NCBI GenBank assembly: GCA_024278345.1
Contig: JAJRTK010000240.1
Span: 1-30,755 of the forward strand
Direction of reading: 5' to 3'
DNA: 30,755 nucleotides
DNA from: a bacterium
GTDB taxonomy: Bacteria; CSSED10-310; JAJRTK01
Part shown: piece by piece, positions 16,192 to 23,829 of the stretch
Position numbering within the stretch: the stretch's first letter is position 1
How the letters are laid out: each line of letters begins with the position of its first letter
The notes under the pieces: generated by a model
Told to the model about the DNA's origin: nothing
Databases searched by the model: none
What the model saw: only the letters and a program-made list of their open reading frames with translations
Program-made: the position numbers and the translations under genes

Positions 16192-16713
16192 TCAGCCCAT
16201 CTCTTCGAGGTGTTTGACGATCGTTTCCTGGAGCCGTTCCGGATTGCTCCTCACCACTAGGCGGTTGGCCCGGTACTGCTTGAGTTGGAGCATCAGGGCA
16301 GGGGGAGGACTCTGGTCGGCCAACACGAAAATCGGGACTTTATCGTCCATGGAGCGCATTAGACGGAGAACTTGGACAACATCCAGCCCACCAAGATTCC
16401 GATCAAGAAGGATGAGGTCGAAACTGGTTTGGCTTTTGAAAAGCTTGCCAAGCTCCCCGACGGCAGCGTATCCATCTCCAACAGCGACGATTTGGTGTCC
16501 TTCGGCGGAAAGCCAATCACTCAACTTGACGCGGAAAGCCTCGTCGTGATCGACTAGAAGGATGTAGCGGGTACGCCAGACACCACTGACGCGCCCGGAG
16601 TCAGCCGGGGCAACTCGACCGCCACAAATACTACAGAAAAGGCCTTCGGGAGTTTGGGTAAAATGCGCGCTCCCAAAGCCGCAAGTACACTGCCTGTCAC
16701 TATCTTGGCTCAA
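16192..16713 (-). CDS. Zinc-ribbon protein with a receiver-like domain
   Basis: About 173 residues if it starts at the TTG at 16713, behind a G-rich ribosome-like stretch. The frame is open into metK, so the true start lies somewhere between 16713 and about 16798. An N-terminal CxC...CxxC pattern (C9, C11, C27, C30) suggests a zinc ribbon. It is joined to a CheY-like receiver: YILLVDHDEAF has the acidic pocket and LILLDRNLGG the phospho-acceptor Asp. The usual Thr/Ser is Ala (VLADQS), and the conserved Lys of the K-P motif is replaced (VRSNPE), so it may be a pseudo-receiver. There is no output domain. It lies 85 bases downstream of metK on the same strand and may be co-transcribed. Partner and function unknown. 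Confidence 0.7.
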   Translation of the reverse strand: MSQDSDRQCTCGFGSAHFTQTPEGLFCSICGGRVAPADSGRVSGVWRTRYILLVDHDEAFRVKLSDWLSAEGHQIVAVGDGYAAVGELGKLFKSQTSFDLILLDRNLGGLDVVQVLRLMRSMDDKVPIFVLADQSPPPALMLQLKQYRANRLVVRSNPERLQETIVKHLEEMG

Positions 16714-16798
16714 AACAAAGCCCCCCAAAAGTGCGCCGCCGTAAGAGTCGTTCAGGCCGGCAGGAGAAACCTTACCGGCCTCGATAAAGCACCCGGTG

Positions 16799-17956
16799 CT
16801 AGGCAGACTCGCGAACCGCACTTTGCAGGTCGTCCAAAAGGTTGGTTTTTTCCCAGGTAAACTCGTCTTCAGTGCGGCCAAAGTGCCCATAAGCCGCTGT
16901 CTTTTCGTAGATGGGCCTGCGAAGATCAAGTTCCCTGATAATGCCCGCCGGTGTCAAATTAAACACCCTGCGAACGGCCCTTTCCAGGATCCTCGAGTCG
17001 ATTTCGCTGCTCCCGAAGTGGTCGATGAGCAAAGAGACTGGTTCCTCCACACCGATGGCGTAGGCAAGCTGGACCTCAATCCTGCTGGCGAGGCCGGCAG
17101 CTACAATGTGCTTGGCGATCCAACGAGCTGCATAGGTGGCCGACCGATCAACCTTGGAAGGGTCCTTCCCAGAAAACGCGCCACCACCATGGCGGCCCAT
17201 ACCGCCGTAAGTATCGACGATAATCTTCCGGCCCGTGAGGCCTGCGTCCCCTTGAGGCCCGCCAACGACGAATCTACCTGTGGGGTTGATGTGAAAGAGG
17301 GTCCTCTCGTCAAGGAGATGCTTGGGCACGATCTTCTCGATCACCTTGTCGATGATATCCGCTCGGAGATCTTTCATCCCGATATCAGGGCTGTGCTGGC
17401 TCGAAATGACTACTGTATCAACCCGAGTGGGCTGGCTTCCATCATATTCGATGGTCACCTGGCTCTTCCCATCGGGGCGAAGGTAGTCAAGAACTCCATC
17501 TTTGCGGCACACGGCAAGTTGTCGGACGAGCTTGTGGGCCAACGAGATGGGAAGAGGCATGAGCTCCGGAGTCTCGTTGCAGGCGTAGCCAAACATCAGT
17601 CCCTGGTCTCCGGCGCCGCCAGTATCCACGCCCATGGCGATGTCAGGAGACTGTTCGTCCAAGGAGGTAAGAACAGCGCAGGTCTCAGCATCGAACCCGT
17701 ATTTCGCCCTGGTGTAACCGATGCGGCGTATCGTGTCGCGGGCCACCTTTGGAATATCGGCGTAAGTGTTGGTGGTAATTTCGCCGGCAACGACGACCAT
17801 TCCAGTCGTTACGAGTGTCTCGCAGGCAACGCGGCCCATGGGATCCCCGGCCATGACTGCGTCGAGAACCGCATCGGAGATCTGGTCCGCTATCTTGTCG
17901 GGGTGGCCCTCGGTCACCGATTCGGAGGTAAAGAGGAATCGTTCACGGTCTGACAT
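16799..17956 (-). CDS. metK: S-adenosylmethionine synthetase
   Basis: A 385-residue full-length enzyme that makes S-adenosylmethionine from methionine and ATP. Signatures include [20 protein letters not shown] at the N-terminus, [12 protein letters not shown] (adenosine and metal binding), and [17 protein letters not shown] with the P-loop-like Lys. The C-terminus YGHFGR, then FTWEKT, is also typical. The ATG at 17956 is chosen because GGAG lies eight bases upstream; a TTG directly before it is ignored. It has its own good promoter and a leader of about 160 bases. The product would supply the methyltransferase encoded at 9803-10957 among many others. Confidence 0.97.
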   Translation of the reverse strand: MSDRERFLFTSESVTEGHPDKIADQISDAVLDAVMAGDPMGRVACETLVTTGMVVVAGEITTNTYADIPKVARDTIRRIGYTRAKYGFDAETCAVLTSLDEQSPDIAMGVDTGGAGDQGLMFGYACNETPELMPLPISLAHKLVRQLAVCRKDGVLDYLRPDGKSQVTIEYDGSQPTRVDTVVISSQHSPDIGMKDLRADIIDKVIEKIVPKHLLDERTLFHINPTGRFVVGGPQGDAGLTGRKIIVDTYGGMGRHGGGAFSGKDPSKVDRSATYAARWIAKHIVAAGLASRIEVQLAYAIGVEEPVSLLIDHFGSSEIDSRILERAVRRVFNLTPAGIIRELDLRRPIYEKTAAYGHFGRTEDEFTWEKTNLLDDLQSAVRESA

Positions 17957-18117
17957 CAAAAGATCTCCAAATACAGAATCCTAAAAGTGGGTCTCGGCCA
18001 GTCCCAGTTTCTCCGTTTTCGCACGGGGTCACGTCAACACGACGGGGCGCAATCGGTAAGGCAAATTCCACCGTCATCGATCTCCGCCCTGGAACAGGGA
18101 CGATTCCATGCATGGAA
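17957..18117 (-). other. Long 5' leader of metK
   Basis: About 160 bases between the inferred transcription start and the metK ATG. I looked for SAM-binding riboswitch cores and found none I can support. A small hairpin CCCTG/CAGGG and other short inverted repeats are present. The leader has an open short frame without similarity that I recognise. It may regulate metK by an unknown device. Confidence 0.4.
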
Positions 18118-18123
18118 ACAAAA

Positions 18124-18152
18124 TTGATAACCCCTTTTCTCTTGGAAGTCAA
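18124..18152 (-). promoter_or_regulatory. Sigma-70 promoter of metK
   Basis: On the minus strand TTGACT (18152-18147), an exact 17-base spacer, then TATCAA (18129-18124). Transcription would start near 18117. Confidence 0.65.
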
Positions 18153-18203
18153 CTCTCTTCGAACTGAAAATGGCATCTCACGGCCCTTGGACGAGATCCA
18201 GTC

Positions 18204-18264
18204 AGGCGAGCAATGATAGGCGAACGGCGCGCAACGGCCGTGAGCGACGTCAGCGGAACTCAAC
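18204..18264 (+). repeat. Dispersed intergenic element, family 2 (copy E, diverged)
   Basis: A diverged copy, recognised by AGGCGAGCAATGATAGGCGA at the start and CAGCGGAACTCAAC at the end, with the same length as copies C and D. It lies upstream of the metK promoter, about 110 bases before the second 23-bp array. Confidence 0.6.
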
Positions 18265-18370
18265 CTCCGATAGAGCCCACTATGATCTGGGATTTCAGTC
18301 TGGTAGGCTTTGGACGACTACCGGACTCGGTCATGGGAGGTGCCTTCGGCAGCTCACGCTGTCGCTCGGC

Positions 18371-18423
18371 GGGTCACGTTTGCGTGACTCGAAGGGTCAC
18401 GTTTGCGTGACTCGAAGGGTCAC
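18371..18423. repeat. Second array of the 23-bp palindromic unit (family 1)
   Basis: Two perfect units (18378-18400 and 18401-18423) preceded by a partial one (GGGTCAC, 18371-18377). They are identical to the units at 1-138. The copy number differs (six or more against two), so the array expands or contracts. Confidence 0.95.
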
Positions 18424-18535
18424 GCCGTGCGTTACCCGAAGGTCGTTCGGGGATTCCTTCCCCGGCCACCCAGTGAATCCATCACAGCGCCAGGGATTTC
18501 GGCCCTGGAACCCGGCGGAGGAGGCCTCCGAACCA
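18424..18535 (+). repeat. Hairpin block after the second array (family 1, copy 2)
   Basis: In order: GCGTTACCC (18429-18437), hairpin GGGGA/TCCCC (18449-18453 with 18459-18463), GTGAATC (18473), hairpin CCAGGG/CCCTGG (18490-18495 with 18503-18508), and hairpin CGGAGG/CCTCCG (18516-18521 with 18525-18530). It resembles the blocks at 139-230 and 16120-16180 and lies 75 bases before the NAD(P)HX repair gene, so it may be in that gene's leader. Confidence 0.75.
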
Positions 18536-18610
18536 CCGCCAGAAGCGCTGGGCTTTGGGAGGATCGGACGATGACCGACACCGACTCTGCCTATCCCGTG
18601 GGAGGAAAAG

Positions 18611-20158
18611 ATGCAAAAAGTGGTGACTGGCCTTGAGATGCAACATCTGGACAAGCGCAGTATTGAGGGAGGCATTCCCAGTCTGGTCTTGATGGAAAAT
18701 GCAGCCCGCGGAGCGGTGGATCTGGTCGTTGAGGAGATGGGTCTGCCTTCTCGGGTCTGGATCGTTTGCGGTGGAGGGAATAATGGGGGAGACGGGCTGG
18801 CCATGGCTCGGCACTTCCACAACCGGGGAAGTTCCCGTGTGGAAATCCTACTCTTGGGGAAGAGGGCACGCCTTTCCCCAGATGCCGCGGCAAATCTGAG
18901 GATGCTGGAGCTCTCCGACGTTCGGATCGAGGCCCGCGAGACCCAGAAAAGCGTGAGGACTTGGCTGTCTCGGGAGCCGGCACCGGAGTTCCTTGTGGAC
19001 GCCATCATGGGGACGGGCCTGCGAGCAGCTGCTCGGGGTCTGGCATCGGACGCTATCGAGGCGATTTTGAGTCGGCCCGAGCTCAGAGTCGTCTCGGTGG
19101 ATTTACCCTCCGGTCTTTCGGGGCAAACATCGGTGGTGCCGGGACGAGCCCTGGTTGCCGACTTGACCTTGACCTTCGGCCTACCAAAGGTGCCTCACTT
19201 CGTCTTTCCCGCCGCGGCCCACTGCGGGAAAGTGCGGGTCATCGAAATCTCCATACCAACAAAGTTTCTGGACGAAGCAGAGGCGACTTACTGGACCGGT
19301 GCCCCGCACCCCTTTTGGCTGCCCACGCGACCACAAGATACGCACAAGGGCAATTACGGGCGATTGCTCATCGTGGCTGGATCTCGCGGCCTTACCGGGG
19401 CGGCCTGTCTGGCTGCCGAAGCCGCCGTGCGCGGGGGAGCGGGTCTCGTCACCGTAGCTACCCCGGACAACGTGCATGAGATCATCGAGCAAAAGACCAC
19501 GGAGTCCATGAGCATCCCGCTTCCCACGGGCATCGATGGCGGCCTCAGATTGGACTGTGTCCAAAGAATTCTTGAGGCCATGGGCACGAAAGCGGGAACC
19601 CTCTTGATCGGCCCCGGCCTGGGAACGGCGCCATCCACCGCTCAAGTGGTCCGGCGAGTGCTACAGCAAGCCGACGGTCGGGTCATCCTCGATGCGGACG
19701 GCCTCACCTGCCTGGCCCAAGCCGGCGATCCCGCGGCGCTCCTTGCCGAAAGACCCGCCGCGACGATCCTGACGCCTCATCCCGGGGAAATGGCTCGCCT
19801 TCTGGGCCGCCGGGTAAGCGAACGACTGGCCGATGCCAAGAACTACGCGGCGCAATCACGCTCCGTCGTCGTGCTCAAGGGCGCTGGAACAGTCATCAGC
19901 AACGGTCGGTCTTCCTTCGTGCTGAACGTGGGCAATCCGGGGATGGCCTCTGGAGGCACGGGAGACGTCCTGGCCGGTCTCATCGGAGCCCTAGTGGCCC
20001 AAAACCTATCGGCATTCAGGGCGGCGGTGCTGGGTGGCCACCTCCACGGCCTGGCGGGCGACCTTGCAGCGGAAGAAACGGGCCAGGAAAGCCTGGCGGC
20101 CAGAGACCTCATCACCTGGCTGCCACAGGCCTGGCGCCATTGGAAAAACCAGACGTAG
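18611..20158 (+). CDS. nnr: Bifunctional NAD(P)H-hydrate epimerase / ADP-dependent dehydratase
   Basis: A 515-residue fusion that repairs damaged hydrated NADH and NADPH. The N-terminal epimerase (YjeF-N, about 1-215) has the GGGNNGGDGLAMARH loop and SVDLPSGLSG. The C-terminal dehydratase (about 230-510), a ribokinase-like fold, has KGNYGRLLIVAGS, TPHPGEMARLLG and NPGMASGGTGDVLAG, the last holding the catalytic Asp. All expected motifs are intact. The ATG at 18611 follows a perfect GGAGG ten bases upstream. The next gene in the same direction starts 233 bases later with a family 2 repeat in between, so co-transcription is uncertain. Confidence 0.95.
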   Translation: MQKVVTGLEMQHLDKRSIEGGIPSLVLMENAARGAVDLVVEEMGLPSRVWIVCGGGNNGGDGLAMARHFHNRGSSRVEILLLGKRARLSPDAAANLRMLELSDVRIEARETQKSVRTWLSREPAPEFLVDAIMGTGLRAAARGLASDAIEAILSRPELRVVSVDLPSGLSGQTSVVPGRALVADLTLTFGLPKVPHFVFPAAAHCGKVRVIEISIPTKFLDEAEATYWTGAPHPFWLPTRPQDTHKGNYGRLLIVAGSRGLTGAACLAAEAAVRGGAGLVTVATPDNVHEIIEQKTTESMSIPLPTGIDGGLRLDCVQRILEAMGTKAGTLLIGPGLGTAPSTAQVVRRVLQQADGRVILDADGLTCLAQAGDPAALLAERPAATILTPHPGEMARLLGRRVSERLADAKNYAAQSRSVVVLKGAGTVISNGRSSFVLNVGNPGMASGGTGDVLAGLIGALVAQNLSAFRAAVLGGHLHGLAGDLAAEETGQESLAARDLITWLPQAWRHWKNQT

Positions 20159-20169
20159 CACGCTTCCAG

Positions 20170-20247
20170 GGCAGGTACCCCTGATCTTGGAGTGATGAAA
20201 GGCGAGTGGCGACGGACGGATTGCCGTCGCCGCGAGCGGAACGCAAC
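20170..20247 (+). repeat. Dispersed intergenic element, family 2 (copy F)
   Basis: It begins GGCAGGTACCCC and CTTGGAGTGATGA. It has the best hairpin of the family: GGCGACGG (20207-20214) pairs with CCGTCGCC (20223-20230) around an 8-base loop. It ends GAGCGGAACGCAAC, identical to the tail in copies A and D. It sits between the NAD(P)HX repair gene and the carbamoyltransferase gene. Confidence 0.8.
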
Positions 20248-20391
20248 CTAGGCTTTTCTCGAAGCTGTTTTGAGGGAGCTTGATCGATTTGACCTGGGCC
20301 GCGAAGCGTAGTACCGGCCAACTCTTCCGCCGCGAGGGCGGCGGATCGTCCATTCAACCGCGGTTTCCGCCGCAACGGCAGGAGGCATCCC

Positions 20392-21534
20392 ATGAATCGC
20401 GTTCTCCCCAACGAACTTGCTCTCGAACCAAAGGCCGTCGAACAGCTCCGGGGGCGGAGCCTGCTCACGACCAAGGATTGGGGGCAACCAGAGCTGGAAA
20501 CACTCCTCGATCTTGCCCGCGCCTTCGAAACCCTGGACAAGATGGGGAAGCGGACCGAGCTTCTTCGCGCCGAGCTGGCCTACGCCCTCTTCTTCGACCA
20601 GTCCACTCGAACAAAGTCCGCATGGGCTGGAGCGGCGGCACGCCTTGGAATGCTCCCGGTCATCGTGGACGGCGAAACAACACAGCTTTCCCACGGCGAA
20701 ACCGGCGTCGAAACAGGTGCAATGCTGGGAATGAATTCCCATGCCCTGGGCGTTCGCCACGACAAGGTGCTGGGCGAGGGCCGAAAACTCCTCCGCGACC
20801 TGGAAGAGGGAATCGGCGACTATCTGGCCGCCACCGGTTCGAAGCGATCCGTGCCCATCGTCAACCTTCAGTGCGATCTGGATCATCCCACTCAAACCCT
20901 GGCCGACTTGCTCTGGCTTCAGGAAAAGCTCGGAGACCTCTCCGGCCGCAAGATCGCGGTCACTTGGGCTTTTTCACCATCCTACGCGAAACCGCTCTCG
21001 GTGCCACAGGGGCTCTGCATGCTGCTTACCCGCTTTGGAGCGGAAGTCACACTCGCCCATCCAGAAGGTTACAATCTTCTACCCGAATCTCTGGATGCGG
21101 CCCGTTATTTCGCCAAACAATCAGAGGGAACATTTCGCGTTGCCAACACCATGGAAGAGGCATTTGAGGGTGCGGATGCCGTCTATCCCAAAAGCTGGGG
21201 CCCACTGGATCTCATGAGATCCCGCGTGGAAGTCGCAAGGGACGCCAAGGCGCTCGCAAAGCTGGAACGGCTGGCCTTGGAAAGGAATGCCGCCCACCGA
21301 AATTGGATCTGTGACGCGAGACAGATGGCTCGGACCAAGGATGGCTCGGCCCTCTATATGCACTGCCTGCCCGCGGACATCGGCGATGAGGTCTCTCCGA
21401 CCGTCATGGACCGGTATCGCCTGGACGTGGCCCGACAAGCGAACAAAAAAGTCTACACCATCATGGCTCTTTTGGCGGGAGCCAAGGTTTCAAATCTGGC
21501 CGAAAAACTGCTGCGGATTGCCGACAACTCCTGA
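20392..21534 (+). CDS. ygeW: Knotted carbamoyltransferase, YgeW family
   Basis: A 380-residue aspartate/ornithine carbamoyltransferase-superfamily enzyme. Carbamoyl-phosphate binding residues are visible as STRTKS (71-76) and DHPTQTLADL (about 164-173), with HCLPAD near the C-terminus. TWAFSPSYAKPLSVPQGLCM, LAHPEGYNLLPE and YPKSWGP follow E. coli YgeW closely from memory, and not ArgF, PyrB or N-acetylornithine transcarbamylase. YgeW proteins are knotted carbamoyltransferases; their amino acceptor is not established. In enterobacteria the gene lies in a purine-catabolism cluster. Here none of those partners is visible. A GGAGG ribosome site precedes the ATG. Confidence 0.85.
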   Translation: MNRVLPNELALEPKAVEQLRGRSLLTTKDWGQPELETLLDLARAFETLDKMGKRTELLRAELAYALFFDQSTRTKSAWAGAAARLGMLPVIVDGETTQLSHGETGVETGAMLGMNSHALGVRHDKVLGEGRKLLRDLEEGIGDYLAATGSKRSVPIVNLQCDLDHPTQTLADLLWLQEKLGDLSGRKIAVTWAFSPSYAKPLSVPQGLCMLLTRFGAEVTLAHPEGYNLLPESLDAARYFAKQSEGTFRVANTMEEAFEGADAVYPKSWGPLDLMRSRVEVARDAKALAKLERLALERNAAHRNWICDARQMARTKDGSALYMHCLPADIGDEVSPTVMDRYRLDVARQANKKVYTIMALLAGAKVSNLAEKLLRIADNS

Positions 21535-21566
21535 CTAGGGCCACAAGAAGCTGCTTTTCTCCGTCT

Positions 21567-21660
21567 GTTGCGTTCCGCTCTCATCGGGCGCAGTCCGTCG
21601 CCCGCTGCTCGCCAATTTCGCCCCTCTCCCCATCGGTCGTCCCGAAAACCGAGTACCGCT
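21567..21660 (-). repeat. Dispersed intergenic element, family 2 (copy D)
   Basis: On the minus strand: GCGGTACTCGG, then GAGAGGGGCGAAATTGGCGA, GCAGCGGGCGACGGACTGCG, and the tail GAGCGGAACGCAAC. The hairpin stem is GGGCG/CGCCC. From GAGAGG to the tail it is the same length (63 bases) as copy C. It lies between the carbamoyltransferase gene and the TetR promoter. Confidence 0.8.
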
Positions 21661-21727
21661 CGCGCTTCCCCCGATCCTGTCACACAGCGAAAGAGAGACT
21701 CCCGGACGATCCTTGTATGCCCAAAGC

Positions 21728-21770
21728 TTGACAGAGTGCTCTTGTCGGTATTATTGGTTGGTTGACCAAC
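21728..21770 (+). promoter_or_regulatory. Promoter with a palindromic operator for the TetR-SPFH operon
   Basis: A perfect -35 TTGACA (21728-21733) is followed by TATTAT (21749-21754, 15-base spacer) or TTATTG (21751-21756, 17-base spacer). Directly after lies a perfect palindrome GTTGGT-TG-ACCAAC (21757-21770), over the transcription start region. This is a typical place and shape for a TetR-family operator, so autorepression is likely. Confidence 0.65.
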
Positions 21771-21788
21771 TTACTCCGTGGGGAACCC

Positions 21789-22457
21789 ATGACGCGAAGC
21801 AAGAATACCGAAATCCGCCGAGCCCAGATCACTGATGCCCTCCGCCGGGTCATGGCGCGGGAAGGATATGAAGGGGCTTCCATTGCCAAGATCGCCGCCG
21901 AGGCCGGGCTCACCCCCGGGCTTGTCCACTACCACTTCAAAAACAAGCTAGAAATTTTGCTTTCGCTCCTTGGAATCATCATTGGGTGGCAGGAAAAGCG
22001 GATTGAGCGGCTGCTCGCCGCGGTCGACTCCAAGCCATGGCGCCAATTATGCGCCCTCATCGACGCGCATTTGGCCGTTGGGAGGGAGCAAGATCCGGAA
22101 ATGCTGGCCTGCTGGATCGCCATGAGCGGTGAGGCGCTTCGCAACGAGCGTGTTCGCGGTCTTTACTCCAAGGCGGAGGCAAAATGGTTGGAGGGAATCC
22201 AGGAAGTCATCCACCGTGGAATCCAGGCAGGAAGCATGGAGACGGTCGATCCACCGGCAGCGGCGGCAGCTTTACTCGCGGTCATCCAAGGCTACTACGT
22301 CGTGTCGGGGACTTCCAGATCCCTCATTCCTCGCGGAACAGCAGCACGTTCGGCCAAGGCGATGGCCAAAGGTTTGCTTTTACAACAAGGGGGCCTGTCA
22401 CCGTTGGTGGGCGACCCATCAACGATGGACGAATCCACGATAATGAAGGGAGGCTGA
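21789..22457 (+). CDS. TetR-family transcriptional regulator
   Basis: A 222-residue regulator. The N-terminal TetR DNA-binding domain (about 10-57) is clear: ITDALRRVMAREGYEGASI, KIAAEAGLTPGLVHYHFKNK. The C-terminal ligand and dimer region (LCALIDAHLAVGREQDPEML) resembles BetI-like regulators but does not reveal the ligand. The ATG at 21789 is preferred to the in-frame TTG at 21762, which lies inside the operator palindrome. The SPFH gene starts four bases after its stop, so both belong to one operon and the regulator probably controls it through the palindrome upstream. Confidence 0.9.
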   Translation: MTRSKNTEIRRAQITDALRRVMAREGYEGASIAKIAAEAGLTPGLVHYHFKNKLEILLSLLGIIIGWQEKRIERLLAAVDSKPWRQLCALIDAHLAVGREQDPEMLACWIAMSGEALRNERVRGLYSKAEAKWLEGIQEVIHRGIQAGSMETVDPPAAAAALLAVIQGYYVVSGTSRSLIPRGTAARSAKAMAKGLLLQQGGLSPLVGDPSTMDESTIMKGG

Positions 22458-22460
22458 GTG

Positions 22461-23696
22461 ATGTCCAGTTTATTCATGACCTTTTTCTATCTTCTTACAG
22501 CTCTTTTGGGAATGGGTCTCTTTGGCATATTGAAGTGGCTCTTGGTGGTTGCCGAACCGGACGAGTGGCTGATCCGGGTCCGAGGCGGCCAATTGGTGGA
22601 GGCAGGGGTGGGGATCACCCTTTGGCGTTGGCCGGGGGACTCTTTGGCCAAGTTTTCCAGCACCCACCAACGTGTGGCCTTTTGTGCCGAAGCTCTCAGC
22701 TCGGAACGGATTCGGGTGGAGATCAGAGGCTTTTTCTTCTGGACGGTTTCCCGGGACCCCGAAGGTCCGTTCCGGGCCTTCCAGAACCTGGGAATCGCGA
22801 ATCTTTTGTCCCCGCCCCCCGAGTTGAAACATCCCAAGCACCTCTTGACAACGGCCCAGTATCGGGCTTTCCAGCAAGTCGTCGTTTCCCTGGTACAGCG
22901 AAATTCCAGCAAGCTCCGCCTTGGGAAACTCATGGAAAGGCAAGACGAATTCATCGACGGCCTCGGGTCCATGCTCCGAGAATCCCTGGAGCCCCTGGGG
23001 GTGGAGGTGACTCAGGTCCAATTGCTCAGCGTGATCCCGGCGGACGGTGATCTTCTGTCCAAGCTCAGCGCTGGGGAAAAGGCCCGGATTCAAGAAGAAT
23101 CGGCCAAGGTTCGCCTGGCCACGGAGGAACGGATCAGGCAACAAGAATTGAAGATCGCCACCCGGCAAGCCAAAGAGGAAGCCGAAGCACAGCGCGAGAA
23201 AGAGCTGCACCAGGCCAAGTTGGAAGTGGAGCTGGAAAGCCGCAAATCTGATCTGGAGGAACAAAAGCGAGCCATCGAGCTTCGGGAGCTCGATGGTCAA
23301 CATATGCTTGAGGAGCATAAGCTCCAGCTCCGGCACGACCGCGAGATGCTTGTCGAGACCTTCACATCGGCGCGTCTAGAGGCCCAACTTCAGCGACGGC
23401 GGCAGGAGACCGCCTTCCAAATGGAGAAGCTTCAAAACGAGGCCGAGACCACGAGAATCACGCGATTGGCCGACCTGGCGGTGGAAGAAAGGAAATCCCC
23501 GGAAGTGAGAAAGCACGAACTGGGACGCTTCACTGCCCAAAAAGTTGCGGAAACCCTCAGGATCGGCAACGCGAAGTGGGTGAGCGTTGGAGGGGATTCC
23601 CCCATGGCCGGGCTCGCGGCCATGCTGGAGGGAATGCGGCAGCTCGCGGGAGTCTCCGACGCCCAAGAAGTTGGCGAAGGTGCGCGAACCCAATAG
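22461..23696 (+). CDS. SPFH/band-7 (flotillin-like) membrane protein
   Basis: A 411-residue protein. A single N-terminal helix (about 4-30, FFYLLTALLGMGLFGILKWL) anchors it. It is followed by an SPFH/prohibitin-like domain (about 32-205, with EWLIRVRGGQLVEAGVGITL and a domain end LLSVIPADGDLLSKL). A long charged coiled coil (about 210-345, with runs such as EERIRQQELKIATRQAKEEA) comes next. Such proteins form membrane scaffolds that organise microdomains or guard membrane proteases. The C-terminus has GNAKWVSVGGDSPMAGLAAM, which recalls the flotillin-type Ala/Gly-rich tail. No NfeD-type protease partner is adjacent. GGAGG lies seven bases before the ATG at 22461; the GTG at 22458 is the alternative. 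Confidence 0.82.
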   Translation: MSSLFMTFFYLLTALLGMGLFGILKWLLVVAEPDEWLIRVRGGQLVEAGVGITLWRWPGDSLAKFSSTHQRVAFCAEALSSERIRVEIRGFFFWTVSRDPEGPFRAFQNLGIANLLSPPPELKHPKHLLTTAQYRAFQQVVVSLVQRNSSKLRLGKLMERQDEFIDGLGSMLRESLEPLGVEVTQVQLLSVIPADGDLLSKLSAGEKARIQEESAKVRLATEERIRQQELKIATRQAKEEAEAQREKELHQAKLEVELESRKSDLEEQKRAIELRELDGQHMLEEHKLQLRHDREMLVETFTSARLEAQLQRRRQETAFQMEKLQNEAETTRITRLADLAVEERKSPEVRKHELGRFTAQKVAETLRIGNAKWVSVGGDSPMAGLAAMLEGMRQLAGVSDAQEVGEGARTQ

Positions 23697-23709
23697 GCTA
23701 GGCAGGGCC

Positions 23710-23757
23710 GGTCCCATGAAACAGATGTCTCGTGGGCCGGTCATTGGTGGCTTTTTT
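23710..23757 (+). terminator. Possible terminator or attenuator after the SPFH gene
   Basis: GGTCCCATGA (23710-23719) pairs imperfectly with TCGTGGGCC (23730-23738). A run of six T follows at 23752-23757, rather far from the stem. It may reduce read-through into the next gene. Confidence 0.3.
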
Positions 23758-23829
23758 ATGCTATGCATCTTTTGGAAGAGTGGACGCCAACGCCAACTTT
23801 CTGAAATCGCTCAAGTCGGAGGTTTCTAT

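Noticed and set aside
16796-17953. Long open frame (385 codons) on the plus strand
   Set aside because: It is the antisense shadow of metK, whose motifs are unmistakable on the minus strand.
17957-18117. SAM riboswitch before metK
   Set aside because: No conserved core of the SAM riboswitch classes I know could be found by eye.
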